This document shows positions 1 through 7,815 of a DNA stretch of 26,961 bases, piece by piece (position 1 is the stretch's first letter; every line of letters starts with the position of its first letter). The translations under genes were made by a program, and so were the position numbers. The DNA lies in IMG/VR virus record IMGVR_UViG_3300005253_000588, positions 1-26,961 of that record; one strand, given 5' to 3'. This DNA is from a virus. Under the pieces are notes generated by a model. It made no database searches. It worked only from the letters and a program-made list of their open reading frames with translations, and was not told the origin of the DNA.

Positions 1-1
1 C

Positions 2-136
2 ATCTACGCCTTCCTCGGAGGCTCCCGAGACGAGGACCACTTGGCCGCCGCCTCGTGGAACACGATGGCCGCCATCCACACCGAGACCTTGATCGAAGCA
101 GGGCTGCTGCCCGAGGAGCTGAACGACCTACCTTGA
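2..136 (+). CDS. Partial gene, C-terminal 44 residues; possible dATP/dGTP diphosphohydrolase-like protein
   Basis: The reading frame is open from the left edge to a TGA at 134-136, so only the C-terminus is visible. The tail contains DEDHLAAASWNTMAAIHTE and ends in LPEELNDLP. This pattern (Asp-x2-His-Leu, Trp-Asn, helical, ending in a short acidic tail) resembles the C-terminal helices of phage DUF5664/MazZ-like dATP/dGTP diphosphohydrolases. Those enzymes act in nucleotide-pool control or modified-base synthesis. The similarity is from memory of the family and is short, so the function is tentative. The stop overlaps the TTG start of the next gene by 4 bases, which suggests translational coupling. 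Confidence 0.5.
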   Translation: MYAFLGGSRDEDHLAAASWNTMAAIHTETLIEAGLLPEELNDLP

Positions 137-1065
137 CACCATCCGGGGGCCTGAACAGACTACTGAAGCAGCTCACCACTGAGGACTGGCTCGGGCCGCT
201 GGTGGACGCCGCGCGCCCATCGGAGCCGGAGCGGTGGGAGGACCCCTCGCTGTTCGTGCGACCGTCGGCCGCAGGCGGCCCCTGTACGCTGGACCTCCAG
301 CTGACGCAGGTAGGGCACCGTGGGGCTATCCGACCCGGCCTGCGGGCCCTCATGGACGCCGGTACACAGGCGCACGAGCGCATCACCAACACCGAGTACA
401 TGAACTCGGGTGTGCTGATAGCTGGCGAGGTACGCCTCACCCGCTACCTCGACGACACACCGACGCACATCTGGTACGGCATATCTCCGGGCACGTTCGA
501 TACGGAGCAGCCCACGGCTCCGGCTGGTCCTGTAGCATGGAGTGGGGAGGCAGACCTGATCGTTCGGCACCCCACGAGCGGCCTGATGCACGTCGGGGAG
601 ATCAAGAAGGCCAACAGCTTCAGGGTGAAGCGGCTACCACCGGACACCGGGGACCCGGAGGACATGGCCCGGAAGATGCTGCGCGCGGAGCCGAAGTACA
701 TGAGGCAGCTCGCCCGGTATGTAGGTGAGTTCCTCGAACACTTCGGGCCCCGGATGAGTGACCTCGCCTTCTTCCACTGGGAGAACGCGAACACGCAGGA
801 GCTACGGATCATCTGGGTTCGTGTCGAGCCGTGGCTGATCGAGGACGCGCGAGCCAACGCAGACGTAGCAGAGAGCGCGACGGCCGAGGGCCGCGTGGTG
901 GACTTCCCTTTCAAGAAGGGCAGCCCTACATGCAGCAGGTGTGACCGACAGAGGCTGTGTAACCAGCTGCGCGAGGGGGACGAGGAATCATGGCTGAAGG
1001 TGAGGACGGCGGTGGCGAAGGTGAACGAGATGAGGCCGCCAACGACCGCACGTGGGGCGGGGTAG
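133..1065 (+). CDS. Cas4/RecB-family PD-(D/E)XK exonuclease with Fe-S cysteine signature
   Basis: This is probably a single-strand DNA exonuclease of phage recombination, of the Cas4/AddB/Dna2 type. From the TTG start at 133 it has 310 residues. Visible active-site elements are His81 (AHERI), Asp141 (GEADLIV), Glu156-x-Lys158 (GEIKK) and a QLARY motif at about 192-196, matching the RecB-nuclease QxxxY motif. Four cysteines fit a 4Fe-4S cluster: Cys51 near the N-terminus, then C-x2-C-x5-C at about 267-276. The TTG overlaps the upstream TGA (TTGA), and GAGGAG lies 13 bases before it. An ATG at 55 would overlap the upstream gene by 82 bases and add 26 residues unlike the rest, so it is less likely. 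No CRISPR system is nearby. The neighbours (coiled-coil protein, phosphoesterase, RuvC) point to recombination or replication. Confidence 0.85.
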   Translation: MTPSGGLNRLLKQLTTEDWLGPLVDAARPSEPERWEDPSLFVRPSAAGGPCTLDLQLTQVGHRGAIRPGLRALMDAGTQAHERITNTEYMNSGVLIAGEVRLTRYLDDTPTHIWYGISPGTFDTEQPTAPAGPVAWSGEADLIVRHPTSGLMHVGEIKKANSFRVKRLPPDTGDPEDMARKMLRAEPKYMRQLARYVGEFLEHFGPRMSDLAFFHWENANTQELRIIWVRVEPWLIEDARANADVAESATAEGRVVDFPFKKGSPTCSRCDRQRLCNQLREGDEESWLKVRTAVAKVNEMRPPTTARGAG

Positions 1066-1547
1066 CCGGTGCAGCCATCGCGGCTAGCGCGGCGTTCATC
1101 ACCGACCACAACCTCCCCGAGATGACGGGGCCTACGGCCTTCGGGGCGACCTACGACTTCCCGACGAACGCCGGGCAGCTCACGTCGCTCCAGCTCGGGG
1201 ACCTACAGGTCCAGCTCGCGGGGTACTACACCTACACGCTCCAGCTCCTCGGCGAGCAGGAGTCTAGCCTCGGGGCCCTGCGATCGTCCTACGAGATATC
1301 GCTCGGCATGCAGATGCAGGCCCTACAGGACGGCCGGGGCACCGGCACCGGGTCGCGGGTCAACAAGGACAACCTGCGCGCACTGGCGATCACGAATGAC
1401 GCGCTGCTCCGACGGGCCACGGAGCAGCTGATAGCGCGGGAGGCTACGGTCACCCGCCTGAAGGCCCAGAGTGAAGTCTATCGGGAGCAGCTCGCACGCC
1501 TGTCGCGAGAGCAGACCCGGCGTGAAATGGAATCCCGCATTGGCTGA
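990..1547 (+). CDS. Coiled-coil helical protein, possible UvsY-like recombination mediator
   Basis: 185 residues. An acidic, glycine-rich N-terminus (about 1-22) is followed by a short hydrophobic Ala-rich stretch and then, from about residue 60, almost continuous amphipathic helix. The end is rich in Arg, Glu and Gln (SREQTRREMESR). The start ATG has a good ribosome site (GAGGAA, 3 bases upstream) and lies 76 bases inside the nuclease gene. Position just after a Cas4-like nuclease and the LSREQTRR ending recall phage proteins annotated as UvsY-type recombination mediators, which load recombinase onto ssDNA. That assignment is inference from context and shape. A plain structural coiled-coil protein is the alternative. 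Confidence 0.7.
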   Translation: MAEGEDGGGEGERDEAANDRTWGGVAGAAIAASAAFITDHNLPEMTGPTAFGATYDFPTNAGQLTSLQLGDLQVQLAGYYTYTLQLLGEQESSLGALRSSYEISLGMQMQALQDGRGTGTGSRVNKDNLRALAITNDALLRRATEQLIAREATVTRLKAQSEVYREQLARLSREQTRREMESRIG

Positions 1548-2355
1548 TCGCCGAGCTAACGGTGCTTCATTGGCCAGCCGTCGCACCTACACGGTGAAGT
1601 CTTGTGGCAAGGCCCATCCCTACTGTGGGGTGTGTCGTCCTGACGTTGCGGAGAATATCGCATCGGCACAACGCACTCCTGAGGCGCGCGAACGCGGCAG
1701 TCAACGCATGAAGCAGCGTTATGTGGATTATCCGGAGGAAATGGCACAGCGTGTTGCGGCGATGCACACGCCCGCTGCTAAGGAGAAACTCGCTGCCGTG
1801 AGGAGCGCCCCCGGGTACAGTGAGGCTATTAGTGAGCGTATGAACGAATACTGGGCGGACCCTGAGGCCCGCGAGGCCGCCCGCGAACGCGCGATCGAAT
1901 ACTGGGCGGATAACCCCGAGGCCCGCGAAGCGGCCAGCTCACGCAAGCTCCAGTACATCGAGGACAACCCTGATGAAGAGTTCTCAAGGCTAGAGAAAAT
2001 GAGAGTTACGACAAGCACCTCCGATTACCGAGAGGGGCAGCGCGAACGCGCGATCCAGCAGTGGGAGGACCCCGATGTTCGGGAGAAGACCGTTGCTTCA
2101 ATGAATACCCCTGAATATCTGGAGGCAATCAGCGAGCGAATGACTCAGTACTGGGCGGACCCGGTGAACCGTTTGGTGGCCAGTACTCTTCGACGCAGGT
2201 ACTACGCCACCGACTACGAGACCGGAGGGGCACGGGTGCCGGGGGGGTGGCGCGACGCCCACTTACGAGCACACATAGCCTACGTCGAGGAACACGGGGA
2301 ATGTATGGTCGGGCACCCAGAGTGCTTGGATCTAATAGCAGAGGAGCTTGCGTAG
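1540..2355 (+). CDS. Repeat-rich DNA-binding-like protein (NUMOD3-like modules), likely mobile
   Basis: About 271 residues from a TTG at 1540; TTG 1570, GTG 1522 and ATG 1471 are other possible starts, and none has a strong ribosome site. The N-terminus has a Cys-His motif (SCGKAHPYCGVCRPD) that could bind zinc. Then come several imperfect modules of roughly 20 residues with a core like ERxxxYWADPExRE (at about nucleotides 1830, 1890, 2040 and 2130). Such modules resemble NUMOD3 DNA-binding repeats of homing endonucleases, but no HNH or GIY-YIG catalytic motif is seen. Codons ending in A or T are more frequent than in neighbouring genes, which suggests recent transfer. It sits as a single-gene insertion between the coiled-coil gene and the phosphoesterase. 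It may be a solo DNA-binding protein or a homing-endonuclease derivative without its nuclease. Confidence 0.65.
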   Translation: MADRRANGASLASRRTYTVKSCGKAHPYCGVCRPDVAENIASAQRTPEARERGSQRMKQRYVDYPEEMAQRVAAMHTPAAKEKLAAVRSAPGYSEAISERMNEYWADPEAREAARERAIEYWADNPEAREAASSRKLQYIEDNPDEEFSRLEKMRVTTSTSDYREGQRERAIQQWEDPDVREKTVASMNTPEYLEAISERMTQYWADPVNRLVASTLRRRYYATDYETGGARVPGGWRDAHLRAHIAYVEEHGECMVGHPECLDLIAEELA

Positions 2356-3249
2356 ATGGAAGCAGTGTCAGTGAATGTGGAGACCCGCGCGAGCCTCACG
2401 CACCCCGGCCGCGATGAGCATCTGTTGATCCCGATCGGGGACATCCAGCTCGACCCCGAGCTGCCGGGACGTCCGCGCGCCGCGCACGTCGGACGGCTCA
2501 AGGAGGTCGTGCAGTGGGGTGTCGACCACGGGGCCTCGTTCATCGGCATGGGCGACTACGTGGACCCGATGTCCCCGTCCAACCGCAAGGCCATCCGCAA
2601 GGCCGACCTGTACGACTCCACGAGGGCGCTGCTGGAGAAGGCGTCTCTTGAGCTGCAAGAGGAGCTGCACGACATTCTGGCCCCGACGGTCGGGGCGTGG
2701 GTGGGCCTCGGTTCGGGGCACCACTTCTTCCCGTACGGTGAAGGAGACACCACCGACACCCGGCTGGCGGAGTACCTTGGGTGTCGCCACACCGGGGACC
2801 TCGGCATCACGCACATCTACATGCCCGCCCACAATGAGGGCAAGAAGCGCCCGATGTACAAGGTGTACTCGTGGCACGGGCAGGGTGGCGGCGCGACCGT
2901 CGCTGCGTCGCTCAACAAGCTCCAGCGCAAGGTGGGCGAGTTCGAGGCCGACGTGTACCTGATGGGCCACTACCACCGAGCCGAGGCCGTGAAGGTTCCG
3001 CGTCTCGACACGACTGGTGGCGAGCGAGGAGCGGACCCCCACGTGGTGCACCGCGACCGCATCCTCGGGGTGACCGGCAGCTTCATGCGAGCGTACCTGC
3101 AAGGCTCACGGCAGGGCGGCATCGCGGCCGGAGGCTACGTCGAAGTAGCAGGCCTCAGCCCGGCCGCCCTCGGGTCGCTGGTCATCATGGCCCGGCCCCG
3201 GTACGACAACAACTACGTCACGGTCGACCTCGACTTCATGAGCCTGTAG
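2356..3249 (+). CDS. Calcineurin-like metallophosphoesterase
   Basis: 297 residues. Metal-binding blocks appear in family order: GDIQ at 28-31 (usually GDxH, here Gln replaces the His), GMGDYVD at 64-70, GSGHH at 119-123 (in place of GNHD/E), His174 in SWHGQ, and GHYH at 204-207. Such enzymes hydrolyse phosphomono- or diesters. In phages they include SbcD/Mre11-type nucleases and other DNA-end processing enzymes. Placement between recombination genes favours a DNA substrate, but the substrate cannot be read from sequence. The ATG follows the previous stop directly, and AGGAG lies 9 bases upstream. The altered first and third blocks are unusual and may change metal preference. Confidence 0.85.
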   Translation: MEAVSVNVETRASLTHPGRDEHLLIPIGDIQLDPELPGRPRAAHVGRLKEVVQWGVDHGASFIGMGDYVDPMSPSNRKAIRKADLYDSTRALLEKASLELQEELHDILAPTVGAWVGLGSGHHFFPYGEGDTTDTRLAEYLGCRHTGDLGITHIYMPAHNEGKKRPMYKVYSWHGQGGGATVAASLNKLQRKVGEFEADVYLMGHYHRAEAVKVPRLDTTGGERGADPHVVHRDRILGVTGSFMRAYLQGSRQGGIAAGGYVEVAGLSPAALGSLVIMARPRYDNNYVTVDLDFMSL

Positions 3250-3252
3250 CTG

Positions 3253-3768
3253 ATGGTGATCCCCGCGATCCTCGGCATCGACCTCGACACCACGCGAGTG
3301 CACATGGTGCTGATCGACGGTAAGATGGACACGGACGAGATCGTGGCCCAGTCGGTGGTGCCGAAGTCGTGGGTAGCCTCGCGCAAGTTCCTCCCCCTGA
3401 TGGGGTCGGTGGAGGTGAGCCTCCAGCACATGCGGGTGCAGATGTCGAAGGCGAGGCCGGAGGATCGGGCGGTCTACATCGAAGGCCTCCCGTGGATCAA
3501 GAACCGAGCAGGCTTCGCCTCGCTCGCCAAGGTGCTGGGCGGTGTTCAGCTGCTGGTGCACCAGACGATGGGACTCGAAGCCAAGGTGCTGAACGGGGCG
3601 GAGTGGAAGCACGAGCTAGGGCTGTCCGGCAACGCCAACAAGGAGGCCATCGCCGCATGGGTGCGGGGCTACCGGGGCGAAGAGTTCGAGACGCAGGACC
3701 TGAACGATGCGTTCTGCGTGGCCCTCGCAGGCTACAGTCTGTCGATCGTTGAAGAGGAGCCCGCATGA
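3253..3768 (+). CDS. RuvC-like Holliday junction resolvase
   Basis: 171 residues with the RuvC RNase-H fold pattern. ILGIDLD gives the first Asp (about 10), VYIEG gives Glu77, and DLNDAFCVALAG gives the paired acids Asp149 and Asp152. GLSGNANKEAI at about 122-133 matches the conserved segment that carries the catalytic-loop Lys in bacterial RuvC. The enzyme would cut four-way or branched DNA, resolving recombination intermediates or trimming replicative DNA before packaging. It starts 3 bases after the phosphoesterase stop and overlaps the next gene by 4 bases (ATGA), so it sits in a tight operon. Confidence 0.85.
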   Translation: MVIPAILGIDLDTTRVHMVLIDGKMDTDEIVAQSVVPKSWVASRKFLPLMGSVEVSLQHMRVQMSKARPEDRAVYIEGLPWIKNRAGFASLAKVLGGVQLLVHQTMGLEAKVLNGAEWKHELGLSGNANKEAIAAWVRGYRGEEFETQDLNDAFCVALAGYSLSIVEEEPA

Positions 3769-4400
3769 GCACGCCGATCATCGCACTGGACATCGATGGG
3801 GTGCTCGCGGACTTTGGGTCCGACTTCCTACGCCTCGCCCAGAACCTGCACCCGGAAGATGGGCTGGAGTGGTGGACCGCAGGGGGGCAGCAGACATGGC
3901 AGCACGAGAACCTGACCACCAAGCAGAACAACGAGACGTGGGAGTATGTGTATGCTCATCCTGAGTGGTGGGGTGGGCTCTCGACGATCCCCTCGGTAGT
4001 GGAGATCAGAGAGCTGAGGGAGTTCGTGGCGGACATCGACTGTCACGTGGAGTACATCACGGCCCGAGGCACCGCGCGCTCCGCGAAGGCCCCCGAGGCT
4101 ATCACGACCATCACACAGATGTGGCTGCATGGGAACAGATTCCCTCAGCCGGACAACGTGACCCTCGCCGAGGACAAGGCCGTCGCCATCGATGAGCTGG
4201 TCGAACGCATCCCCGGTGGTCAGCTGCTAGGGTTGCTCGACGACCGACCTGCCACGCTCGCCGACCTAGCGGTGATGGGCTACCCGGTCGTGGCGCGTGA
4301 CTGGCCCTACAACCGGAGCATCTCGCAGAAGTTCGTACCTCGGGTCTATTCACTTGGAGAGTTCACGCACTTGATGCGTTTGCGTGTCGCCGCCCCGTAG
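3765..4400 (+). CDS. 5'(3')-deoxyribonucleotidase-like HAD phosphatase
   Basis: 211 residues of the HAD superfamily. Motif I is DIDGVLADF (nucleophile Asp9, general acid Asp11). Motif II is the Thr in EYITARG. A late LLDDRP supplies the C-terminal acidic pair. Length and motif spacing match the NT5C-type nucleotidases, which remove phosphate from deoxynucleoside monophosphates. In a phage this would tune nucleotide pools or dispose of host nucleotides. The start overlaps the RuvC stop by 4 bases. Other HAD phosphatase substrates remain possible. Confidence 0.85.
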   Translation: MSTPIIALDIDGVLADFGSDFLRLAQNLHPEDGLEWWTAGGQQTWQHENLTTKQNNETWEYVYAHPEWWGGLSTIPSVVEIRELREFVADIDCHVEYITARGTARSAKAPEAITTITQMWLHGNRFPQPDNVTLAEDKAVAIDELVERIPGGQLLGLLDDRPATLADLAVMGYPVVARDWPYNRSISQKFVPRVYSLGEFTHLMRLRVAAP

Positions 4401-4425
4401 TGTGTGCCCACCCCATATCTGGGTG

Positions 4426-4617
4426 ATGGGTGCGACGACGAAGCAGCTACCGAACAGCCAGCGAGGACACTGGCTGGTGGAGCGAGAGGGCACGTGTAGG
4501 CGTCGCAAGTGTGGCCTCACGAAGATGTTCGCTGAGCGAGAGTTCACGGACGATGTAGAGGGCAAGCGCGTAGGTGGGGGCACCGCGAGGCACGACCTCG
4601 AATGGGCACTAGAGTAG
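4426..4617 (+). CDS. Small protein with one CxxxxC pair, unknown
   Basis: 63 residues from ATG 4426. GTG codons at 4402 and 4384 are also in frame, and no start has a clear ribosome site. The protein is basic in the middle (GTCRRRKCGL) with an acidic end. The two cysteines are four residues apart, which could be half of a metal site. I do not recognise the family. It follows the deoxyribonucleotidase and precedes a well-supported small gene. Confidence 0.5.
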   Translation: MGATTKQLPNSQRGHWLVEREGTCRRRKCGLTKMFAEREFTDDVEGKRVGGGTARHDLEWALE

Positions 4618-4626
4618 GAAGCGCCG

Positions 4627-4980
4627 ATGGACCGGAAGATTTCACCGCGCAGGGTCTACGGACGGTTGACCTCTACGATGCAGGGGATCGACAAGGACGT
4701 AGTCGCTGCGTCCGACCGCCTAGTCGATGAGTCGCTGGAGCTGCTAGAAGACGAGGAGCCCCGCCTGCTCCATTGGCTGAAGACGAACCCGGAGATCGAC
4801 ACCCTGCTGGGGTCGCACACGGTCGCGATGCACGCGCTGCTGTTTGGTGATTCCCGTCGAGGGTACCCCCTCGAACACACGATGGGCAGGCTCGACGCAC
4901 TGAACTACAGGCTGGTCTGCACACTGGCCGTGATGGCTACGATGAGAGAGCGGCCACTAGCAAAGGAGGTACGGCCATGA
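4627..4980 (+). CDS. Hypothetical helical protein
   Basis: 117 residues with no recognised domain. The first 60 residues are charged and look helical, with an acidic run SLELLEDEEPRLLHWL. The rest is helical with a hydrophobic RLVCTLAVMATM segment near the C-terminus. AGGAAG stands upstream of the ATG. It overlaps the next gene by 4 bases. It lies in the small-gene run leading to the terminase genes. Confidence 0.7.
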   Translation: MDRKISPRRVYGRLTSTMQGIDKDVVAASDRLVDESLELLEDEEPRLLHWLKTNPEIDTLLGSHTVAMHALLFGDSRRGYPLEHTMGRLDALNYRLVCTLAVMATMRERPLAKEVRP

Positions 4981-5354
4981 TGCCAGACGACCGAGACGAC
5001 GTCCCGGGCGAGGGTGAGGGCGAGGTCCCTGTGATCACCGGAGAGATGTCCGAGGAGGCGATCACGGCCGCAGCACTGATCAACGACTCGGACTTCATGG
5101 CCCGGCTCGACACGCTCTACGATCACTTCGTGGGGATCGGGACCAAGGCCGTGTCCTCCGCTGCGTACGGCGACGCCATGAACGCGTTTGGCAACGCGAT
5201 GCAGATCGCCAACTCGATGCACAACATCGCGCTAGTGCGCGAGAGCATCGTGCGGAAGCGCCTTGACAGGCATGCCACCCGGACCGACCTCGACCTCGAC
5301 GACGATGACCCTGCCAACGACCTCTTCGGTGGTGACGCGGTGGACGACCTGTAG
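4977..5354 (+). CDS. Acidic hypothetical protein
   Basis: 125 residues, acidic at both ends (N-terminal DDRDDVPGEGEGE, C-terminal DLDLDDDDP) with a helical middle. A near-perfect ribosome site AAAGGAGGT lies 7 bases before the ATG, so strong expression is likely. No known family is recognised. The acidic tails and position just before the terminases would fit a DNA mimic or a packaging accessory, but that is only a guess. Confidence 0.75.
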   Translation: MMPDDRDDVPGEGEGEVPVITGEMSEEAITAAALINDSDFMARLDTLYDHFVGIGTKAVSSAAYGDAMNAFGNAMQIANSMHNIALVRESIVRKRLDRHATRTDLDLDDDDPANDLFGGDAVDDL

Positions 5355-5355
5355 G

Positions 5356-5643
5356 ATGATGGACGAGCGCATGCAGGAAGGGGCCGAGGGGCCGACACCC
5401 GAGTCGTCGCTCGGCTATACCCGTCGCATCCGCGCGATGGTGCACGAGGCCGCCTCCCACTACAGCCCGAGGCGCACCGGGCAGGAGATGATGGACACCG
5501 CACTCGACCTCTACGCGGTTGCGTTGGATGGGCTGTTCGGCGAGCGCTGGCGGAAGCACGCTCACCCCGAGCACCGGGACATCCTCCGGCACTACATCGA
5601 CGACCCAGTCCACTGGGAGACTGCAATGGCGGGCACCGGGTGA
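5356..5643 (+). CDS. Hypothetical protein before the terminase
   Basis: 95 residues from ATG 5356, one base after the previous stop. An upstream in-frame ATG at 5263 would overlap the preceding gene by 92 bases with unlikely Thr/Ser-rich sequence. The protein is helical and contains RRTGQEMMDTALDLYAVALDGLFGERWRKH. I recognise no family. Its stop overlaps the GTG of the next gene (GTGA). Confidence 0.7.
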   Translation: MMDERMQEGAEGPTPESSLGYTRRIRAMVHEAASHYSPRRTGQEMMDTALDLYAVALDGLFGERWRKHAHPEHRDILRHYIDDPVHWETAMAGTG

Positions 5644-6137
5644 CGCAGGGGACAGGGACACACGGTAGCAAGTTCACCCCGGAGACCCTAGCCCTTTTCA
5701 TCGAGGGTGTGCGCGACCGGGGTCTGACGCTCAAGGCTGCATGTGGCTACGCCGGGATCGCTACACGTACGTTGGAGCGCTGGCACGCCCGCGCCCGCTC
5801 CGAGGCAGCCGACGAGGACGCCAAGGAGATCGGACCCTACACCCAGTTCTTCCTCGACATCGAGCTGGCGCAGGGACGCGGGCAGGCCACGGTCGAGGAG
5901 CAGCAGTGGAAGCTCATCAATGCCGGGGACGGTCCGTCCATCCGCCGCTGGTTGGAGGCGCACGACCCACCCACATGGGGCCGCAGGACCTCAGGCCGCG
6001 CCCCGGTGGTCATCACTGGCGACGGAACGAAGGTCGCGATCCTACAGCAGGGTACCTCGGAGAACCCGGCCGACTACTTCGGCGTCGAGTCCGTGGTCAC
6101 TGACCCCACCCTAGCAATCGAGGGACCTGCCGAGTGA
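5640..6137 (+). CDS. terS: Terminase small subunit-like HTH protein
   Basis: 165 residues. An N-terminal helix-turn-helix of the kind in phage small terminases is visible (FTPETLALFIEGV, then LKAACGYAGIATRTLERWHARAR). It is followed by a helical oligomerisation-type segment and the conserved ending SIRRWLEAHDPPTWGR. Small terminases recognise packaging sites on phage DNA and recruit the large subunit. It starts at a GTG overlapping the previous stop and overlaps the large-terminase GTG by 4 bases, which is the usual order. The assignment rests on HTH plus neighbour. Confidence 0.8.
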   Translation: MTQGTGTHGSKFTPETLALFIEGVRDRGLTLKAACGYAGIATRTLERWHARARSEAADEDAKEIGPYTQFFLDIELAQGRGQATVEEQQWKLINAGDGPSIRRWLEAHDPPTWGRRTSGRAPVVITGDGTKVAILQQGTSENPADYFGVESVVTDPTLAIEGPAE

Positions 6138-7786
6138 CCACCGCCACCACAGAGAAGCAGCGGATCAATGACCCGTCCATGCTCTACCTGTTCCGCACCC
6201 CGGACGGGCGAGCGGCTCGGTGGCAACGCCCCACCACCAAGCAGGAGCTGGCGGATAGGTTCGAGCTGTTCGGCTTGAAGCTGAGTCCTAACGTGCACCC
6301 GGCGTGTGTGGATTTGGGCCACTCCGCGCCCCTCGACGTGGCGTGGTCCATCTATAGCGGCACCGATTACCGCACAGGCAAGCGCGCGCCGGTGATCGTC
6401 CTCAAGGGTTCGCGTGGCCTGTCCGGCAAGAGCACCTTGCTCGCCGGGGTATCGAGCATCGAGGGGCTGGAGGGGTACAACGGAACGGTCCTTGGTGGCT
6501 CCTTGGTCCAGTCGCAGAACGTGCAGGAGATCAGCAACAAGATCTGGGACCGCGACATCGAGACCGACGAGGCCATCTACGAGGGCGGGCTCTCGATCCT
6601 CATCGACGACCCCACCGCTTACCAGACCAAGTTCTCGTACTCGGGGGCGTGGCGTAAGGTTCTGACCGCATCGTCGAGGCAGGCCCGAGGTCCCCACCCG
6701 CACCGGCTGCGGATGGACGAGGTCGACGAGATGGTGCAGAGCGTCTTCGACAGCGCCATGGGTCAGACCATGAGCCTCGACCTAGACATGCCGATCCAGA
6801 CAGCCATCGCCTCCACCCACCAGCATGCCGACGGGACGATGACCTACGTGCTCAAGGAGGCTGCCACCAAGGGCTGGCCCGTCTACGAGTTCTGCTACCG
6901 CGAGTGCTTGCGTACCGAGGACCGCTACCTCGACGTCTGGAAGGACACGAAGTGGGACACCGAACGGCGCGCCCCTGACGACGTCCCCGACGGCAAGGAG
7001 GGCGGCTGGCTCCCGATGTGGCTGGTGGTCGAGAAGCGCGACGGCGTCTCGGTCGCCATGTGGAACAACGAGTACGAGCTGGGTGAGCCCTCTATCGAGG
7101 GCCGAGCCATCCACACCCCGGCGGTCGAGTGGACCTTCGACTCTAGTAATCAGTGGTTGGACGGGGGCAGACGTGGCGGGCCCTTCATGGGCGACGAGGG
7201 CGAGTATCTAGAGTTTCCCTGCTGCGAGCTGTACGCTGACAACCGGGTGCCTTGTGCGCGAGGTCATCGCTACATCACTGGGGCCGACTGGGCGCAGACC
7301 ATCGATTGGACGATCATCGTCACCTTCCGTACCGATGTCAGTCCGTGGCGGCTCGTCGCGTGGGAGCGCACCGGCCGCAAGCCGTGGCCCGTGATGTTGA
7401 ACCGCTTCAACATCCGCAAGACTCGCTACCCCGGCCTCGCCGTCCACGACGCCACCGGCATGGGCGGCAAGCTGGTCTCCGACTTCCTAGAGGTCTCGGC
7501 CGAGCCCTTCGTGATGGCGGGCCAGAAGCGGAACCTGCTGTTTACCGACTACGTGGTCGGCGTCGAGAACCACGAGATCATGTGCCCCCGGATCATGTTC
7601 GCCTACGACGAGCACCGGCTGTGCACTGTCAAGGACCTGAAGCAAGGCGGACGCGCCGACGGGGGCCACCCACCCGACTCCGTGGTGGCGGCTGCGCTGG
7701 CGTGGTCGATGCGTGACGTGGAGTTCGTGGAGGACCTACAGCCCGGCGGCTATGACACTGTCGGTCCGCTCGGCGGGCTGGCCTGA
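6134..7786 (+). CDS. terL: Terminase large subunit
   Basis: 550 residues. The ATPase N-half has a Walker A motif GSRGLSGKST at 92-101, a Walker B with RLRMDEVDE at 191-199 and a coupling-motif-like AIASTHQ at 224-230. The RNase-H nuclease half carries the acids Asp385 (GADWAQTIDWT), Asp439 (VHDATGMGG) and Asp515 (GHPPDSVVAA). The enzyme pumps DNA into the prohead and cuts the concatemer. It starts at a GTG overlapping the small terminase stop. All key residues are present, and the length is normal for the family. Confidence 0.95.
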   Translation: MTTATTEKQRINDPSMLYLFRTPDGRAARWQRPTTKQELADRFELFGLKLSPNVHPACVDLGHSAPLDVAWSIYSGTDYRTGKRAPVIVLKGSRGLSGKSTLLAGVSSIEGLEGYNGTVLGGSLVQSQNVQEISNKIWDRDIETDEAIYEGGLSILIDDPTAYQTKFSYSGAWRKVLTASSRQARGPHPHRLRMDEVDEMVQSVFDSAMGQTMSLDLDMPIQTAIASTHQHADGTMTYVLKEAATKGWPVYEFCYRECLRTEDRYLDVWKDTKWDTERRAPDDVPDGKEGGWLPMWLVVEKRDGVSVAMWNNEYELGEPSIEGRAIHTPAVEWTFDSSNQWLDGGRRGGPFMGDEGEYLEFPCCELYADNRVPCARGHRYITGADWAQTIDWTIIVTFRTDVSPWRLVAWERTGRKPWPVMLNRFNIRKTRYPGLAVHDATGMGGKLVSDFLEVSAEPFVMAGQKRNLLFTDYVVGVENHEIMCPRIMFAYDEHRLCTVKDLKQGGRADGGHPPDSVVAAALAWSMRDVEFVEDLQPGGYDTVGPLGGLA

Positions 7787-7801
7787 CCCGTGTATCATGA
7801 G
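7784..7801 (+). promoter_or_regulatory. Copy 1 of 18-nt intergenic element (possible promoter)
   Basis: TGACCCGTGTATCATGAG at the end of the terminase gene is identical to 13497-13514. TATCAT at 7793-7798 fits a -10 hexamer. No -35 is evident. Each copy lies 14-18 bases before the start codon of a small gene. A promoter or another conserved regulatory site is inferred from the perfect repeat. Confidence 0.55.
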
Positions 7802-7815
7802 AGAGAGGTGAACCG

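Noticed and set aside
55-132. Extended N-terminus of the Cas4-like protein from ATG 55
   Set aside because: It overlaps the upstream gene by 82 bases, and the added residues are a shadow of that gene. TTG 133 gives the usual TTGA coupling.
133-1065. Cas4-like gene as part of a CRISPR-Cas system
   Set aside because: No repeat-spacer array and no other cas gene is in the window. The neighbours are recombination genes, as for phage Cas4-like exonucleases.
1540-2355. Active homing endonuclease
   Set aside because: Only DNA-binding-like repeats are visible. No HNH, GIY-YIG or LAGLIDADG motif was found.
2368-3102. Long open frame on the minus strand opposite the phosphoesterase
   Set aside because: It is a shadow frame of GC-rich coding DNA, with low-complexity Val/Leu/Arg composition, and the + strand protein has clear enzyme motifs. 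The same holds for other long minus-strand frames such as 10528-11463 and 19176-20228.
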